From Bacteroidaceae bacterium (GTDB lineage Bacteria > Bacteroidota > Bacteroidia > Bacteroidales > Bacteroidaceae): a stretch of DNA of 64,000 nucleotides. The translations under genes were made by a program, and so were the position numbers. Below the pieces are notes generated by a model, which was given only the letters and a program-made list of their open reading frames with translations, had not been told where the DNA came from and ran no database searches. Positions 7,973 to 17,402 of the stretch are shown here, in pieces. The stretch lies in assembly GCA_016280445.1 (NCBI GenBank), contig JAEEGS010000009.1:1-64000 (forward strand). The letters run 5' to 3'. How positions within the stretch are numbered: position 1 is the stretch's first letter; each line of letters starts with the position of its first letter.

Positions 7973-9364
7973 TTATCTGATGAACACTTTTTTGTTTTGG
8001 GAGAAGTATAGTCCGCGCTTCAATTTCTTGACTGCATCCTTTCGTGTAACACCATGGAGCACCTTGGTGCCATTCAGCATATAGATATCCAGTACGCTTT
8101 CATCATCTGTTTCCGTGGCGTCAATGCTTGAATAGCCAGTCTCGCCATAATACCCTTTGACTATGGCATCAACCAAGTCCTGTTGGTTGAACTTCGGCAC
8201 TGTGCGATGTTTTTCGTCGGATAGTCCCATCCAGTGGAAGGTGGCAATGTCGCTGGCTTTGGTCTGCTCTATGAAGTAACGGGCGAACGCTAAGTAATTG
8301 TTTCGATAGTTTTCGTAGGCTCCATTCGTGCTTGAGCCCCATTCTCCGATAATGACAGGTGCTCCCTTGGTGACAAGATGTTTGTTCAGATTGCTGACGA
8401 GGCTTCTTACCTCTTTTTTCGCTGTCGTCAGGCTCTTGATATCTGGATATGAATGCACTTCAAAAATTAGATGCCCCTCCGTTTCGTCTTCAGGCAGTTT
8501 CATCTCTGTTAGCGGCTCCTTCAGGTGTTGGCTCCACGTTCCACTGCCGTCACAGGCTCCGTAGGTGCAGACCACAAGGTTGCGCTGGCTGTTGTTCCCT
8601 CCTGTCGCCCTGACAGCATTGACAAAACTTTGGGCATAATTGTTGATGGCCTTGTAGGCTGAAGCAGCCATGGCCGCATTATAATTATTGTCGGCAGCAA
8701 ACGAAGCGAAGCACCAGGAGCGCTTCACATCGAGCATTTCGTTGTAGCCTTCGAAGAGCAAATGCTCGTCATAGTCCTTAAATTCTTCCGCAATCTGCCG
8801 CCACACAGTTTCAAAGCGCTCCCGCTGCTGGGAATACACCGCCTCATCGGCAATGAGCCAGGCCGTGTTAGCAGCACCTGTGTCGTGGTGGATGTTGAGA
8901 ATGCAGTACATCCCCTGACTGATGACATAATCCACCACCTCGTGTACCCGCTTCATCCATGCTTTCTGAATCGTAGTCCCGATGCTGTCCTCTGATGGTA
9001 GCCAGGGCGAATAAGTCCATTGTCCGTTGGTATCGTAATACCCCTTGACGTTGCTGAACGTTGCTTCCATGTGGGGATACCATGTGACGGGCACTCGGAC
9101 GGCGTTGAACCCCGCCTCCTTTAACATATTGAACAGTTCCGGCTTGGTCACCTTCTGTCCCCAGGCCTGTTCATAGTCCCGCCACGTACGGTTTTTGTTT
9201 GTCTCAATCCACATCCGCAGCGAGTCACCGGAATTGCTGTCGAGCGTGTTGCCGAGATTCCAGCCAATCCGCATGTTTTTGACCGCCTCTTTGGCTGACT
9301 CAAAACTCTGTGCCGTCATCATCATCGGGATGAGCAGCAGTGATAGACAAATTTTTCTCATCAT
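7973..9364 (-). CDS. Glycoside hydrolase family 5 endoglucanase (cellulase)
   Basis: About 463 residues from the ATG pair at 9364/9361; the longer frame upstream runs through the promoter. A signal peptide (KICLSLLLIPMMMTAQS) is followed by GH5 landmarks: RIGWNLGNTLDS, RVPVTWYPHM, ILNIHHD, the acid/base Glu in FEGYNEM, EVHSYPD, and the nucleophile Glu in PVIIGEWGSS. The pattern resembles subfamily GH5_4, so beta-1,4-glucan or xyloglucan is the likely substrate. The last ~45 residues (LDIYMLNGTKVL ... GLYF) resemble a type A sorting domain of the type IX secretion system. It stands alone, without a SusCD pair. Confidence 0.88.
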   Translation of the reverse strand: MMRKICLSLLLIPMMMTAQSFESAKEAVKNMRIGWNLGNTLDSNSGDSLRMWIETNKNRTWRDYEQAWGQKVTKPELFNMLKEAGFNAVRVPVTWYPHMEATFSNVKGYYDTNGQWTYSPWLPSEDSIGTTIQKAWMKRVHEVVDYVISQGMYCILNIHHDTGAANTAWLIADEAVYSQQRERFETVWRQIAEEFKDYDEHLLFEGYNEMLDVKRSWCFASFAADNNYNAAMAASAYKAINNYAQSFVNAVRATGGNNSQRNLVVCTYGACDGSGTWSQHLKEPLTEMKLPEDETEGHLIFEVHSYPDIKSLTTAKKEVRSLVSNLNKHLVTKGAPVIIGEWGSSTNGAYENYRNNYLAFARYFIEQTKASDIATFHWMGLSDEKHRTVPKFNQQDLVDAIVKGYYGETGYSSIDATETDDESVLDIYMLNGTKVLHGVTRKDAVKKLKRGLYFSQNKKVFIR

Positions 9365-9393
9365 TATTGTTATGAGTTTAGAAATTATGTCTG

Positions 9394-9425
9394 CAAAGGT
9401 AATCATTTCTGCCGGACTATACAAT
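9394..9425 (-). promoter_or_regulatory. Bacteroidetes-type promoter for the GH5 gene
   Basis: On the minus strand, ATTG (9422-9425), 20 bases, then TACCTTTG (9394-9401). The -7 element is a full TAnnTTTG match; the -33 element differs from TTTG in one base. Transcription would begin about 25 bases upstream of the start codon at 9364. Confidence 0.6.
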
Positions 9426-9476
9426 AGCATACAATCTTCCGAGTATGCTTTGGGAGCAAATGACACATCTTCATCA

Positions 9477-11423
9477 TCATCTGTCTTCAGCCACTTCTTC
9501 CACATAGTGGATGAGTTTGCGGTAGAAGGCGTGATGCTGCAGGGTAGCTTTGTCGCCGAAAATGATGAGTTTCATGCGTGCGCGAGTCATGGCGACATTC
9601 ATGCGGCGAAGGTCGGAGAGGAATCCTATCTGTCCGCTGTCGTTGCTGCGCACTAGGCTGATGAGGATGATGTCGCGTTCTTGTCCCTGGAAACCATCAA
9701 CGGTGTTGACGCTGATGGCTTGGCGGAAAGGACGGAACTCCTCGCGCTTGCGAATTTGCTGACGCAGATATTGTGTCTGCACTTTATAGGGGGAGATAAT
9801 GCCCACATCGAATCGCTCGGACAGAAAACGTGCAGCCCCAATTTTGTCAATATAGTTCTTGAGTGTGGAGAGCACCAGTTCGGCTTCGGCCTTGTTGATG
9901 CGGCCATGATTTTCGCCGATAAATTGTTCTGTGAAGTCGATGTCCAGTTTGTCTTCGGGTGTTCCCTGGCTTTCCAACTCCTGATTCACCTGTTGAAGCA
10001 TCTCGTTGCCATCAATCCAGAGGATGGGGTGCTCGAAGTCGAGCACGGAACGATGTTTCACGCTTTGGTCCGACTCCACTTGGCCATGATAGAACCAATC
10101 AGAAGAGAAGCGCATGATGGCATCGTTCATGCGGTATTGTACCTTGAGCAAGGTGACGGCTTCGGGCTGATTCTCCACGATGCGCTCCATCAGCGTCTTG
10201 CCCAGTCCCTGCCGCATGGCATCGAAGCACTTGATGGTGGGCGGCAGTTGTTGGTGGTCGCCTGCCAGAACGACACGTGAAGCACGTCGGATGGCAATCC
10301 AGCAGGCTGGTTCGAGTGCCTGTGCCGCTTCGTCGATGAAGAGCGTGGAGAAGTGATGGCGAACCAAAATCTTGTTGGCGGAACCGACGAGGGTGCACGC
10401 CACTACACGCGCCTCGTCGAAGAGTTGCGCATTGATGGCCATTTCTATTTCGGCGGCTCTGTCGCGCAGACGTGCTATTTTCTGGTGCACGTTGTCGCCA
10501 CGCTTTCGGTTCTCCCTGATTTGTCGGATGGCCTTGCGGATGCACCACAGTTCCGGGTAGTCGGGATGACTTTCGAATCGACGCTCGTAGGTGAACGAGA
10601 GCATCTTGTTGTTGATGCGGGAGGGATTGCCGATGCGAAGGACAGGCACTCCGTGGTCGACCAGTTTCTCGCTAATCCAATCGACAGCCATGTTGCTCTG
10701 GGCACACACCAGCACTTGGGTCTCGCGGTGCAGGGTCTCGTATATGGCTTCGACCAGGGTGGTGGTTTTGCCGGTTCCCGGAGGACCATGCACCACTTCC
10801 ACATCTTTTGCCCACAGCACTTCGTTGACGGCTTGTTCCTGTGTCTTGTTTAGCCAGGGGAATTGCATGGGTGTGAACGTGCGTTTCTGTGGTTTCACCT
10901 GTCCGGAAAAGATGTCGCGCAAGTAGGCCATGCGGTTATTTTTTGCATTAATGGCTTCGTCGAGTGCGTGAAACATGGTTTTGTAGGAGGTCTCGTCGAA
11001 GTAGAGTTGCACGCCCAGATTGTTCGCGTTTTGAAGGTCGATGAGGGCTTGCGAGGAGGGGATGGTGACGACCATGCGGTCGCCATCCACATAGGAGACG
11101 GTGGAGGAGAACGGATAATAGTGTGCCTCCATTTCGTCAGAGGTGGGCGGGCAGAAGAACTGAATGGGCTTGCCGTATTCGAAGAGGTGCTCAATGTCCT
11201 CGTCGGTCTCGTCGTGGTCTTTCTTGGTGATTTCCACCACCAACTGGTTCAATGAGTTATAGTAACTGTGTCCGGCATCGACGGGATACCAGCAGATGCC
11301 CCGATGAATCTTTCGCTTGATGTTCATCTTCTCCGACTGCATACGGAACTCTTCTTTCTCGGCGTCGTGTTCCATCTGAAGAAGACTGCGGAGGCGTTGT
11401 AGATAGAGGGTGCTGTTCTGCAT
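9477..11423 (-). CDS. UPF1/IGHMBP2-like superfamily 1B helicase
   Basis: 648 residues. An N-terminal region (about 1-190) precedes a helicase core with Walker A GPPGTGKTTT (about 217), DEAAQALEP as motif II (about 371), GDHQQLPPT motif III, VQYRMN, and VNTVDGFQGQERD plus TRARMKLI as motifs V and VI. This is the UPF1-like group, DNA or RNA helicases translocating 5' to 3' (family knowledge). The bacterial role is not settled. It is the last gene of a tight operon: only 7 bases separate it from the TPR gene. Confidence 0.88.
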   Translation of the reverse strand: MQNSTLYLQRLRSLLQMEHDAEKEEFRMQSEKMNIKRKIHRGICWYPVDAGHSYYNSLNQLVVEITKKDHDETDEDIEHLFEYGKPIQFFCPPTSDEMEAHYYPFSSTVSYVDGDRMVVTIPSSQALIDLQNANNLGVQLYFDETSYKTMFHALDEAINAKNNRMAYLRDIFSGQVKPQKRTFTPMQFPWLNKTQEQAVNEVLWAKDVEVVHGPPGTGKTTTLVEAIYETLHRETQVLVCAQSNMAVDWISEKLVDHGVPVLRIGNPSRINNKMLSFTYERRFESHPDYPELWCIRKAIRQIRENRKRGDNVHQKIARLRDRAAEIEMAINAQLFDEARVVACTLVGSANKILVRHHFSTLFIDEAAQALEPACWIAIRRASRVVLAGDHQQLPPTIKCFDAMRQGLGKTLMERIVENQPEAVTLLKVQYRMNDAIMRFSSDWFYHGQVESDQSVKHRSVLDFEHPILWIDGNEMLQQVNQELESQGTPEDKLDIDFTEQFIGENHGRINKAEAELVLSTLKNYIDKIGAARFLSERFDVGIISPYKVQTQYLRQQIRKREEFRPFRQAISVNTVDGFQGQERDIILISLVRSNDSGQIGFLSDLRRMNVAMTRARMKLIIFGDKATLQHHAFYRKLIHYVEEVAEDR

Positions 11424-11430
11424 GAGGTTG

Positions 11431-13638
11431 TCAGTTGATGTGGAGGATCAGGGCATCCATGAAGAGTGTGGCTGCATTGCGTTTCATCATTTTCAGATTC
11501 ACCAGCGTGTGCAGATGCTGCCGCAGGGTGGTGAGGGTTTCGTCGTTCATGCTGTGACGAAGTCGTTGGTATGCCTCATTGGGTTGTCCGTCGAGCAGCA
11601 TGATGAGGGTGAAAATCACGTTGATTTCGGGGTTGACGGCATCGTCGGCAGACAACGAGAGGATGAGTTTGGCGGCAGCCTCCCGGTCGCCACAAAGTGT
11701 GAGACACCATGCGAGCAGTTGCTTGACATGCAGGGAGTTCTCGTCGAGATAGGAGGCTTTGTGGAGCAGGGGAAGTGCATCTTGATGCCGATGGGAGTGC
11801 ATCAACGCCTGTGCTGCCCCCAAGAGGAACTTTTGGCTGTCGGGATTGATTTGTAGCAGTTCCTGATAGTGCTTGGCTGCCTCTTCCATCTGTCCGGCCG
11901 CATAGCAGAGTGAAGCCAGGTGACTCAGTGTCCACTTGGAGTTGGGCTTGATGTTGTTCGCCACGGTGTAGGCATGGATAGTCTCGGTGGTGTGTCCCAG
12001 TTTCTGGTGGCAAAAGCCCATCTTCTGCCAGATGCTGGCCAGGGAGACGTCAAATTCATTGTCGGCCAATGTGCTAAAGATGTCGAGCGCTGCCTGATAG
12101 AATTCTTTTCTCATCAGGAAGTCGGCATATTGAGCCAGTTCTTCCTTGTCGTCCACCAGGAGTTTTTCCAACCACGGGTTGCTGAAGGGTGTGACGGGAT
12201 GTTCCTTCAGTTGAGCAAAGGGGTTGTAGAACTGCTGTTTGTAGGGATAACTGTAGTAGAAACGGTAGAGATCAAACACGTAGTGGCGGCGGATGTCGGC
12301 CTTCTGTGGTTTCTGCAGTTCTTCACTCTCGGAGAGTTCGTCCATGTCCATTCCATCGGGAATCTGGCTGGCGATTTGTGCTTCAATTGCATCCTCGGCC
12401 ATGCTGCCAAGATTGTTGAAGGTGAAGCAGAGGGAGTATTTGTCGCTGTTGCAGAAGGGACTTCCGTTCAGAATCAGCCGAATCAGTTTGTTGACCTTTC
12501 CGTTGGTGAAAGTCTTGAGTTCGGGCATATGGCTGTCGGACAAGGAGAAGGGGTAGAACCAATGGGGCATCTGATTGAAGAACGAGTAGCCTTTCATCAT
12601 GGAGAAGGTGCCGTAGTAGATGTCGGCACCATCGAGTTGCATCTCTGCCATCTCGTGCATCTTCTTGTTCATGTGCTCGTCGTTCATCCACTCGGGGTTC
12701 TCGCCATGCTCGATGAAGGCATCGGGGTCGAGGTCTTTTTCTTTGGATTTCCTTTTCACCATCACGCCTTTCATCAGCGCGGGCATGATGTCGTTGCGCA
12801 TCCGTGAGGTGACACTGTCGGTGGTGCAACTCATCTGCAACTGCATCATGGTGGCATACATGTCGTGGATGAAGGAGGCATCGTCGCGATAGATGAATAG
12901 TCTGTTTTTCAGTTCTTGGTTGCCTCTGACACGGTCGAAATGCAGATGGAACGCCAACAGGAAACCTGTCAACGCCCGCATGGACACTTGGTCTTCCTCT
13001 ACCAAATAGCAGTCGAGCAGGAAGAGCAACTTAGCCATATCTGCAAACTCGAGCAACGAGAGAGTGACTGCGCTGATGAAGACAGCTTTGTCATTCGTCT
13101 TGATGCTGTCCGAGAAGATAAGTCTGTTGGCCACATCGGTGTCCACATTCTGCCACACCTCACTCGTCCATGTCCAGTTGAAGAGATTCAGCAACGCCGT
13201 TTCACGCTGCTCCGTCAGGCTCTCCATGCGGTGCTGACGAATAGATTCGCGTAGCAACTCGTCGTGGGCCACCTCGTCTATCTCGCTTGAGACCGTCTCC
13301 AGCTGGTTGACGATGGACTCGAACGAGGGAATATTCTTGAGGCTCTTTCTGACACTGACATACTTTTCGCTAGTATTGTTCCTGAGCCGTTCCAACCGTT
13401 CCAACCGGCTGGCCACAAAACCCAGTTGGCGGCAGATGTTGGTGCGGATACGCTCACTCTGGTCGTCATTCATGCCTTTCAGCATGAACTGTAGCATCTG
13501 CTGATAGGTGGTCCACAGACTTTCCACCTCCTCCGTCAGTTCCCAGTTGCCCATCTCGGCTGACTTCTTGCGGAGAAGTGGAAAGGTGTCCGCCAAATTC
13601 TGCGTGTTCAGTTTTGTTTGTATATCTGTGTAATCCAT
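11431..13638 (-). CDS. Large TPR-repeat protein
   Basis: 735 residues from the ATG at 13638 (MDYTDIQTKL), which falls just after the stop of the upstream gene; a longer frame would overlap it. The N-terminal ~450 residues are helical without a recognised family. The C-terminal part carries several tetratricopeptide units (for example the A.LFL.A.ALM.S and A.H.YQELLQINPDS segments), implying a protein-binding scaffold. There is no signal peptide, so it is cytoplasmic. It is flanked within 5 and 7 bases by a substrate-binding lipoprotein and a helicase. Its function is unknown. Confidence 0.75.
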   Translation of the reverse strand: MDYTDIQTKLNTQNLADTFPLLRKKSAEMGNWELTEEVESLWTTYQQMLQFMLKGMNDDQSERIRTNICRQLGFVASRLERLERLRNNTSEKYVSVRKSLKNIPSFESIVNQLETVSSEIDEVAHDELLRESIRQHRMESLTEQRETALLNLFNWTWTSEVWQNVDTDVANRLIFSDSIKTNDKAVFISAVTLSLLEFADMAKLLFLLDCYLVEEDQVSMRALTGFLLAFHLHFDRVRGNQELKNRLFIYRDDASFIHDMYATMMQLQMSCTTDSVTSRMRNDIMPALMKGVMVKRKSKEKDLDPDAFIEHGENPEWMNDEHMNKKMHEMAEMQLDGADIYYGTFSMMKGYSFFNQMPHWFYPFSLSDSHMPELKTFTNGKVNKLIRLILNGSPFCNSDKYSLCFTFNNLGSMAEDAIEAQIASQIPDGMDMDELSESEELQKPQKADIRRHYVFDLYRFYYSYPYKQQFYNPFAQLKEHPVTPFSNPWLEKLLVDDKEELAQYADFLMRKEFYQAALDIFSTLADNEFDVSLASIWQKMGFCHQKLGHTTETIHAYTVANNIKPNSKWTLSHLASLCYAAGQMEEAAKHYQELLQINPDSQKFLLGAAQALMHSHRHQDALPLLHKASYLDENSLHVKQLLAWCLTLCGDREAAAKLILSLSADDAVNPEINVIFTLIMLLDGQPNEAYQRLRHSMNDETLTTLRQHLHTLVNLKMMKRNAATLFMDALILHIN

Positions 13639-13643
13639 AAATG

Positions 13644-14546
13644 CTATTTCTTCACCAATCCTCTTCCTATTGCCCACTTCTTCATGTCCACCAGCATCGA
13701 GTCGTGGAAAGCCGTGCTCGGCTTCAGAGGCACATAGGTGAAGAGCGTGTCGGGCAAATCCATCCGATGCGCCTCGGGGAAAAACGCCATCACCTGTAAG
13801 GTGCTGTCCTGGTTCATCGCCTCCACAGCCTTGTCGTATGCCTTCTGAATCTTGTCAATCTCTGCCTTCCGAGCACGATAGACAGAATCGGCAAACACGA
13901 CACACATCAAGTTGCCCACTTTCATGCCCACACTGCTGTTCAGCCTTTTCGCACCTCTTGCCACCGCCTCGCTGGCAAAGGGTTCGGGCATGATGGCGCC
14001 ATCCAGTTGGTCTTGGTCAACCATCAGCGCACGAAGCCTCAGGTTGTTGATTTGTGGCTTGTTCAGGTCGATGCTCTGCAATTTCACCGATTCCAGAATC
14101 TTGTCCGTGAAGTAATCCAATGCCGAATGTCTGGTGATGCCGATAATCTTCTCCTTCAGGCTCTCCGCCTTCAGCAATCTTGCCTTCTGAGCCGTGATGA
14201 GCCAGAGCCTCAATTCGCTCACCATCACCACTTGTGCTGTGTCGCCCTTGTCTTGCCAGAGCGCCACCTTCATTAAATCGGTGACAGACCCCTCCACACG
14301 TCCGCGCATGAAAGCCGTGTCGGCATCCATCGCTGCATCGAACGTGACGAGTTTGACATTAATGTCCAAGGAATCGAACAGCCCCACTGAGTCGGCATAG
14401 TAGAAGGGCAAACACTCCATTGTGGGCAGAACACCCAACCGGATGGCGGTGGAATCCTCATCCGTCGTTGAGTCGCCTGTCTGACCGCACGAACCGTACA
14501 TCCCAGCCAACGCTACCCATAAGAAAGCATATAACAGTTTTCGCAT
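13644..14546 (-). CDS. NMT1/SsuA-like periplasmic substrate-binding lipoprotein
   Basis: About 300 residues from the ATG at 14546 (MRKLLYAFLW). The leader ends in a lipobox-like GMYGSC, predicting a lipid-anchored protein. The mature part resembles periplasmic binding proteins of the NMT1/THI5/SsuA type: TAIRLGVLPTMECLPFYYA, SVGLFDSLDINVKLVTF and GAIMPEPFASEAVARG are typical. Such proteins feed ABC importers of thiamine precursors, sulfonates or similar, but no permease or ATPase gene is adjacent. It heads an operon with the TPR and helicase genes (5-base gap), which is an odd pairing. Confidence 0.75.
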   Translation of the reverse strand: MRKLLYAFLWVALAGMYGSCGQTGDSTTDEDSTAIRLGVLPTMECLPFYYADSVGLFDSLDINVKLVTFDAAMDADTAFMRGRVEGSVTDLMKVALWQDKGDTAQVVMVSELRLWLITAQKARLLKAESLKEKIIGITRHSALDYFTDKILESVKLQSIDLNKPQINNLRLRALMVDQDQLDGAIMPEPFASEAVARGAKRLNSSVGMKVGNLMCVVFADSVYRARKAEIDKIQKAYDKAVEAMNQDSTLQVMAFFPEAHRMDLPDTLFTYVPLKPSTAFHDSMLVDMKKWAIGRGLVKK

Positions 14547-14581
14547 CTTTTTTATTTCATGATTTACAACTTGCAAAGTTC

Positions 14582-15742
14582 TTATCTTTGTATTTTTCTT
14601 CGTATAAACTTCATCTCATCCACAATCCAATAGACACCCTCATCCTCTAAAACATGATATCCGATAGATTCGGATTCACACACCCAATCGTTTCCCGATT
14701 TGTCAATATAATGAGGACCCCCGTCTGGATCCATGGTGACATCTTGATAGTTTTCTGGATGTCGTTTGTAGTCTTTTGCAATCTCTTCGCATTTGGCATC
14801 ATAAATGGAATCCTTTTCGTAGCAGATCACAAGTTTCGGCTTGAAATGAAGAAGATATCTTTTGCTGTCAACACCTACTACAAAATATTTGTCGCCATCC
14901 ATTTCTAATTTGTAATCATCCCATAATTCATCGAAAGCTAATTCATGCATCTTATTGCCAACTTTCAGGAAATATTTCACAGGATAATCTATTCCACCTT
15001 CCTTCTTCAATTCCGCATAAATATCGTGATCATATTGAACAAGGTTGCTTTTCTTGGCTCGAAAAAAATATACTTTTCCGCTTTTGATATTCACCAGCAG
15101 CAGTTTTTGTAGTTTTCCTATCGGAACAGTCTCGTTCTTCCTGCTGAGTTCTTCATCAAAGGTGAAGATATACACCAAACGGCAGTCTTGATAGTTGTTT
15201 TCAACTTCAAGGGCTGTTCTCTCATCTTCTATGGCGACTTTGACACTTGTGAATGTGATGAGTGGACTCACTATGCCCAAATATCGGAAATCAACATAAT
15301 ATGTAGATGAGTATCCGATTGCATCGGTGTATTGATGAAAATAGAAAGCCTTTTTTCTTAAATCATAATCAGTCTTGTGGATATCCGAAACAATATAAAA
15401 TGTATCTGCCAGAAGAAATGTCCTTTCTGTCTCCAAATGTTCTAACAGGGTTTGATACTCTTCGCTTTCCTTGAACATTTTCCGCTTCAAAGGGCTATCA
15501 TATTTGTTTTCTAATTGATAGTATGTCATTACATCGGAATCCAATAACCCATCAATGTCTCCTTTGATGACTTTGCCTTGGTAATTTCTGTGTGAAACGC
15601 CATCGCAGGCAGAATAAAAACCATCCAAATACTGAGAAAACGACACTTTAATCTTGTCCACATCAGAAGGATAACGTTGGCCGTACATTGCGGAAGCCAA
15701 CGCAAAAAATAATAAAGCTAATATGATTTCAACCCTTTTCAT
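14582..15742 (-). CDS. Secreted protein of unknown family
   Basis: About 386 residues from the ATG at 15742 (MKRVEIILAL), which gives a clean signal peptide ending near ALASAMYGQ. The mature protein is rich in Tyr, Asp and Lys, with no catalytic motif, repeat or further membrane segment recognised. A promoter (15813-15845) lies about 70 bases upstream, so it is transcribed separately from the PagL-like gene further upstream. I do not recognise the family. Confidence 0.65.
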   Translation of the reverse strand: MKRVEIILALLFFALASAMYGQRYPSDVDKIKVSFSQYLDGFYSACDGVSHRNYQGKVIKGDIDGLLDSDVMTYYQLENKYDSPLKRKMFKESEEYQTLLEHLETERTFLLADTFYIVSDIHKTDYDLRKKAFYFHQYTDAIGYSSTYYVDFRYLGIVSPLITFTSVKVAIEDERTALEVENNYQDCRLVYIFTFDEELSRKNETVPIGKLQKLLLVNIKSGKVYFFRAKKSNLVQYDHDIYAELKKEGGIDYPVKYFLKVGNKMHELAFDELWDDYKLEMDGDKYFVVGVDSKRYLLHFKPKLVICYEKDSIYDAKCEEIAKDYKRHPENYQDVTMDPDGGPHYIDKSGNDWVCESESIGYHVLEDEGVYWIVDEMKFIRRKIQR

Positions 15743-15812
15743 TTTCAAGACCGACAACTGCTAAGTTTTTTATCATAATACATTCGCAGTTCATTGGGAT
15801 GTTCTCTGAGTG

Positions 15813-15845
15813 CAAAGTTACGATTTTTCTCTCACATGCTCCAAA
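15813..15845 (-). promoter_or_regulatory. Bacteroidetes-type promoter
   Basis: On the minus strand, TTTG (15842-15845), 21 bases, TAACTTTG (15813-15820): full consensus at both elements. It drives the secreted protein gene starting at 15742. Confidence 0.7.
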
Positions 15846-15873
15846 CTTTTCTTGTCATAAATGCTGGATGAAG

Positions 15874-15955
15874 ACACTCGTAAAGCTCATGAGGGTAACG
15901 ACGTAAAGCTCGTGAGCCTTGCGGGTAAAGGCTCACGGGCTCAGTGGAAGGAAGG
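15874..15955. repeat. Dispersed palindromic intergenic repeat, copy 1
   Basis: The core at 15874-15917 (ACACTCGTAAAGCTCATGAG, then GGTAACGACGTAAAGC and CTCGTGAGC) matches copies at 28241-28292 and, inverted, at 45438-45480. The 8-base arms CTCATGAG and CTCGTGAG are imperfect complements around a GTAACGACGT centre. A second hairpin (GTGAGCCTT ... AAGGCTCAC) follows within this copy. It lies between two minus-strand genes, directly behind the promoter at 15813. Confidence 0.7.
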
Positions 15956-16004
15956 TTATAGGAGATTGTGAATGGGGATGCCAAATTGTAAAAAGGGATG
16001 GACG

Positions 16005-17321
16005 TTACTGTGGCAAGGTCTTGGGACTTAGCCTTATGGGGTAACTGATGACCAATTCGGCGCAGTCGGCTCGGGTGAGATGTGCCTTCACTTCGATGCC
16101 TGCTGTCAGGGAGTGCAGTTGTGGAATGGTGTAGTGGACACCGATGCGGTTGAAGAGGAAAGGGTCGTTGCGTTTGGCGTAATCGCCCAGTTGCTTATAG
16201 AGGTACATGCCTCCACCCAACGAGAGCGATATGTTGCCATAGAAAAGGGTGTGCTTCACGTCGAGGGCTATCGTCCATGGACTGTGAGGACAGTCGTGAC
16301 CCTTCTCGATGTCGAGGTCGCGAATATGGGCATAGCCCGAATAGTATTGGATGTCGATACCACCACCTAGGGCTCCGATGCGGCAATAACGATACATGGC
16401 ATCGGCTTGGAAGGATGCCACGGAATATAGTGTGAAGTGTTCCGTTCGCCAATCTGGATGGTCTTTGGTGAGCCGATATTGAGTGCGCTCCCAGTCTTCT
16501 ATGTGTGTCTTTGCACCCACGCCACCCTTGAAGTTCAGATACCAATAGGGCTTGAACTTGGGAGGGATGTAGGTTTGCCGATCTTTGAGCAATGATTCAT
16601 AGTAGGGATAATAGATGACGCCGAGTGTGGGGCCAAGCACGTTGGCACTGCGGTTGGGCTGCCGTGTGCTGCCGTTGCTGATGTGCCAATAGTCGAGACC
16701 TGTCTTGATGCCCCATGAGGTCGCGAAACGGTAAGTGGCATTTACACCGCCTCCAGCATAGAAGAGCAGGTGTGAGCCTATCATGTCATTGTCCACGCTG
16801 GTGTGCTTGTCGTATTTGCGGGTGGAATAGGCCACACCCAAATTGCCGCTGAGGGCTATCTCCCAGTGGCGGCTACGATGGAGAGGGTAGGAGAAGGAGC
16901 CGAAAATGGCAAACGAATTGCCCAGATGCGTGTTGTAGGGAGCCAACTCATAGTAGGCATAGTCGAGCGCGTTCCAATGGGGATAGTCGATGTTGCGGTG
17001 CATGGAGGCACCGTTGTTTTTGCAGAATTTGCCGACGATGGAGAAAGTGGGGTAGTGGTAGTCATGTGCATAGGCGTCGCTGTCGGAAGGCAGCGCCACA
17101 TGATTGAACTTGAAAGCAGCCGAATAGTCAGACTTCCTAAGCATGTAGGCCTTCTGGTATTTGTCCAAAACCAGCACCTGCCCTGCCTGAAACTCCGTTT
17201 CATAACCCCAATGTCTTGGCCGAGATGATGCATCGGCAACAGTGGCTGTGTCGGTTGTCACCGCTGGCTGACCCTGTGCTGCAAGACATGACAGAAAGAA
17301 AAATGCTATGAGTGACTTCAA
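16005..17321 (-). CDS. PagL-like lipid A deacylase / acyloxyacyl hydrolase-family outer-membrane protein
   Basis: 438 residues with a signal peptide ending near AAQGQ. The rest is alternating beta-strand sequence of an outer-membrane barrel type. YWHISNGSTRQPN carries the His-x-Ser-Asn signature of PagL-type lipid A 3-O-deacylases (catalytic His and Ser by family knowledge). The protein is two to three times longer than PagL (about 170 residues), and a second barrel-like half follows. It would remodel lipid A in the outer membrane if active. It follows pgk by about 80 bases with a hairpin between. Confidence 0.6.
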   Translation of the reverse strand: MKSLIAFFFLSCLAAQGQPAVTTDTATVADASSRPRHWGYETEFQAGQVLVLDKYQKAYMLRKSDYSAAFKFNHVALPSDSDAYAHDYHYPTFSIVGKFCKNNGASMHRNIDYPHWNALDYAYYELAPYNTHLGNSFAIFGSFSYPLHRSRHWEIALSGNLGVAYSTRKYDKHTSVDNDMIGSHLLFYAGGGVNATYRFATSWGIKTGLDYWHISNGSTRQPNRSANVLGPTLGVIYYPYYESLLKDRQTYIPPKFKPYWYLNFKGGVGAKTHIEDWERTQYRLTKDHPDWRTEHFTLYSVASFQADAMYRYCRIGALGGGIDIQYYSGYAHIRDLDIEKGHDCPHSPWTIALDVKHTLFYGNISLSLGGGMYLYKQLGDYAKRNDPFLFNRIGVHYTIPQLHSLTAGIEVKAHLTRADCAELVISYPIRLSPKTLPQ

Positions 17322-17344
17322 TGTTGATTGATAATTGATAGAGA

Positions 17345-17379
17345 AAGTGGCAACCTTGCACGGATGCAGATTGCCACTT
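17345..17379 (-). terminator. Hairpin between pgk and the PagL-like gene
   Basis: Arms 17345-17353 and 17371-17379 are perfect 9-bp complements around an 17-base loop, just downstream of pgk on the minus strand. The T tract after it is short (TTTCTCT), so it may terminate only part of the transcripts. Confidence 0.4.
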
Positions 17380-17402
17380 CTTGATTGTTTCTAAAGAGTT
17401 GC

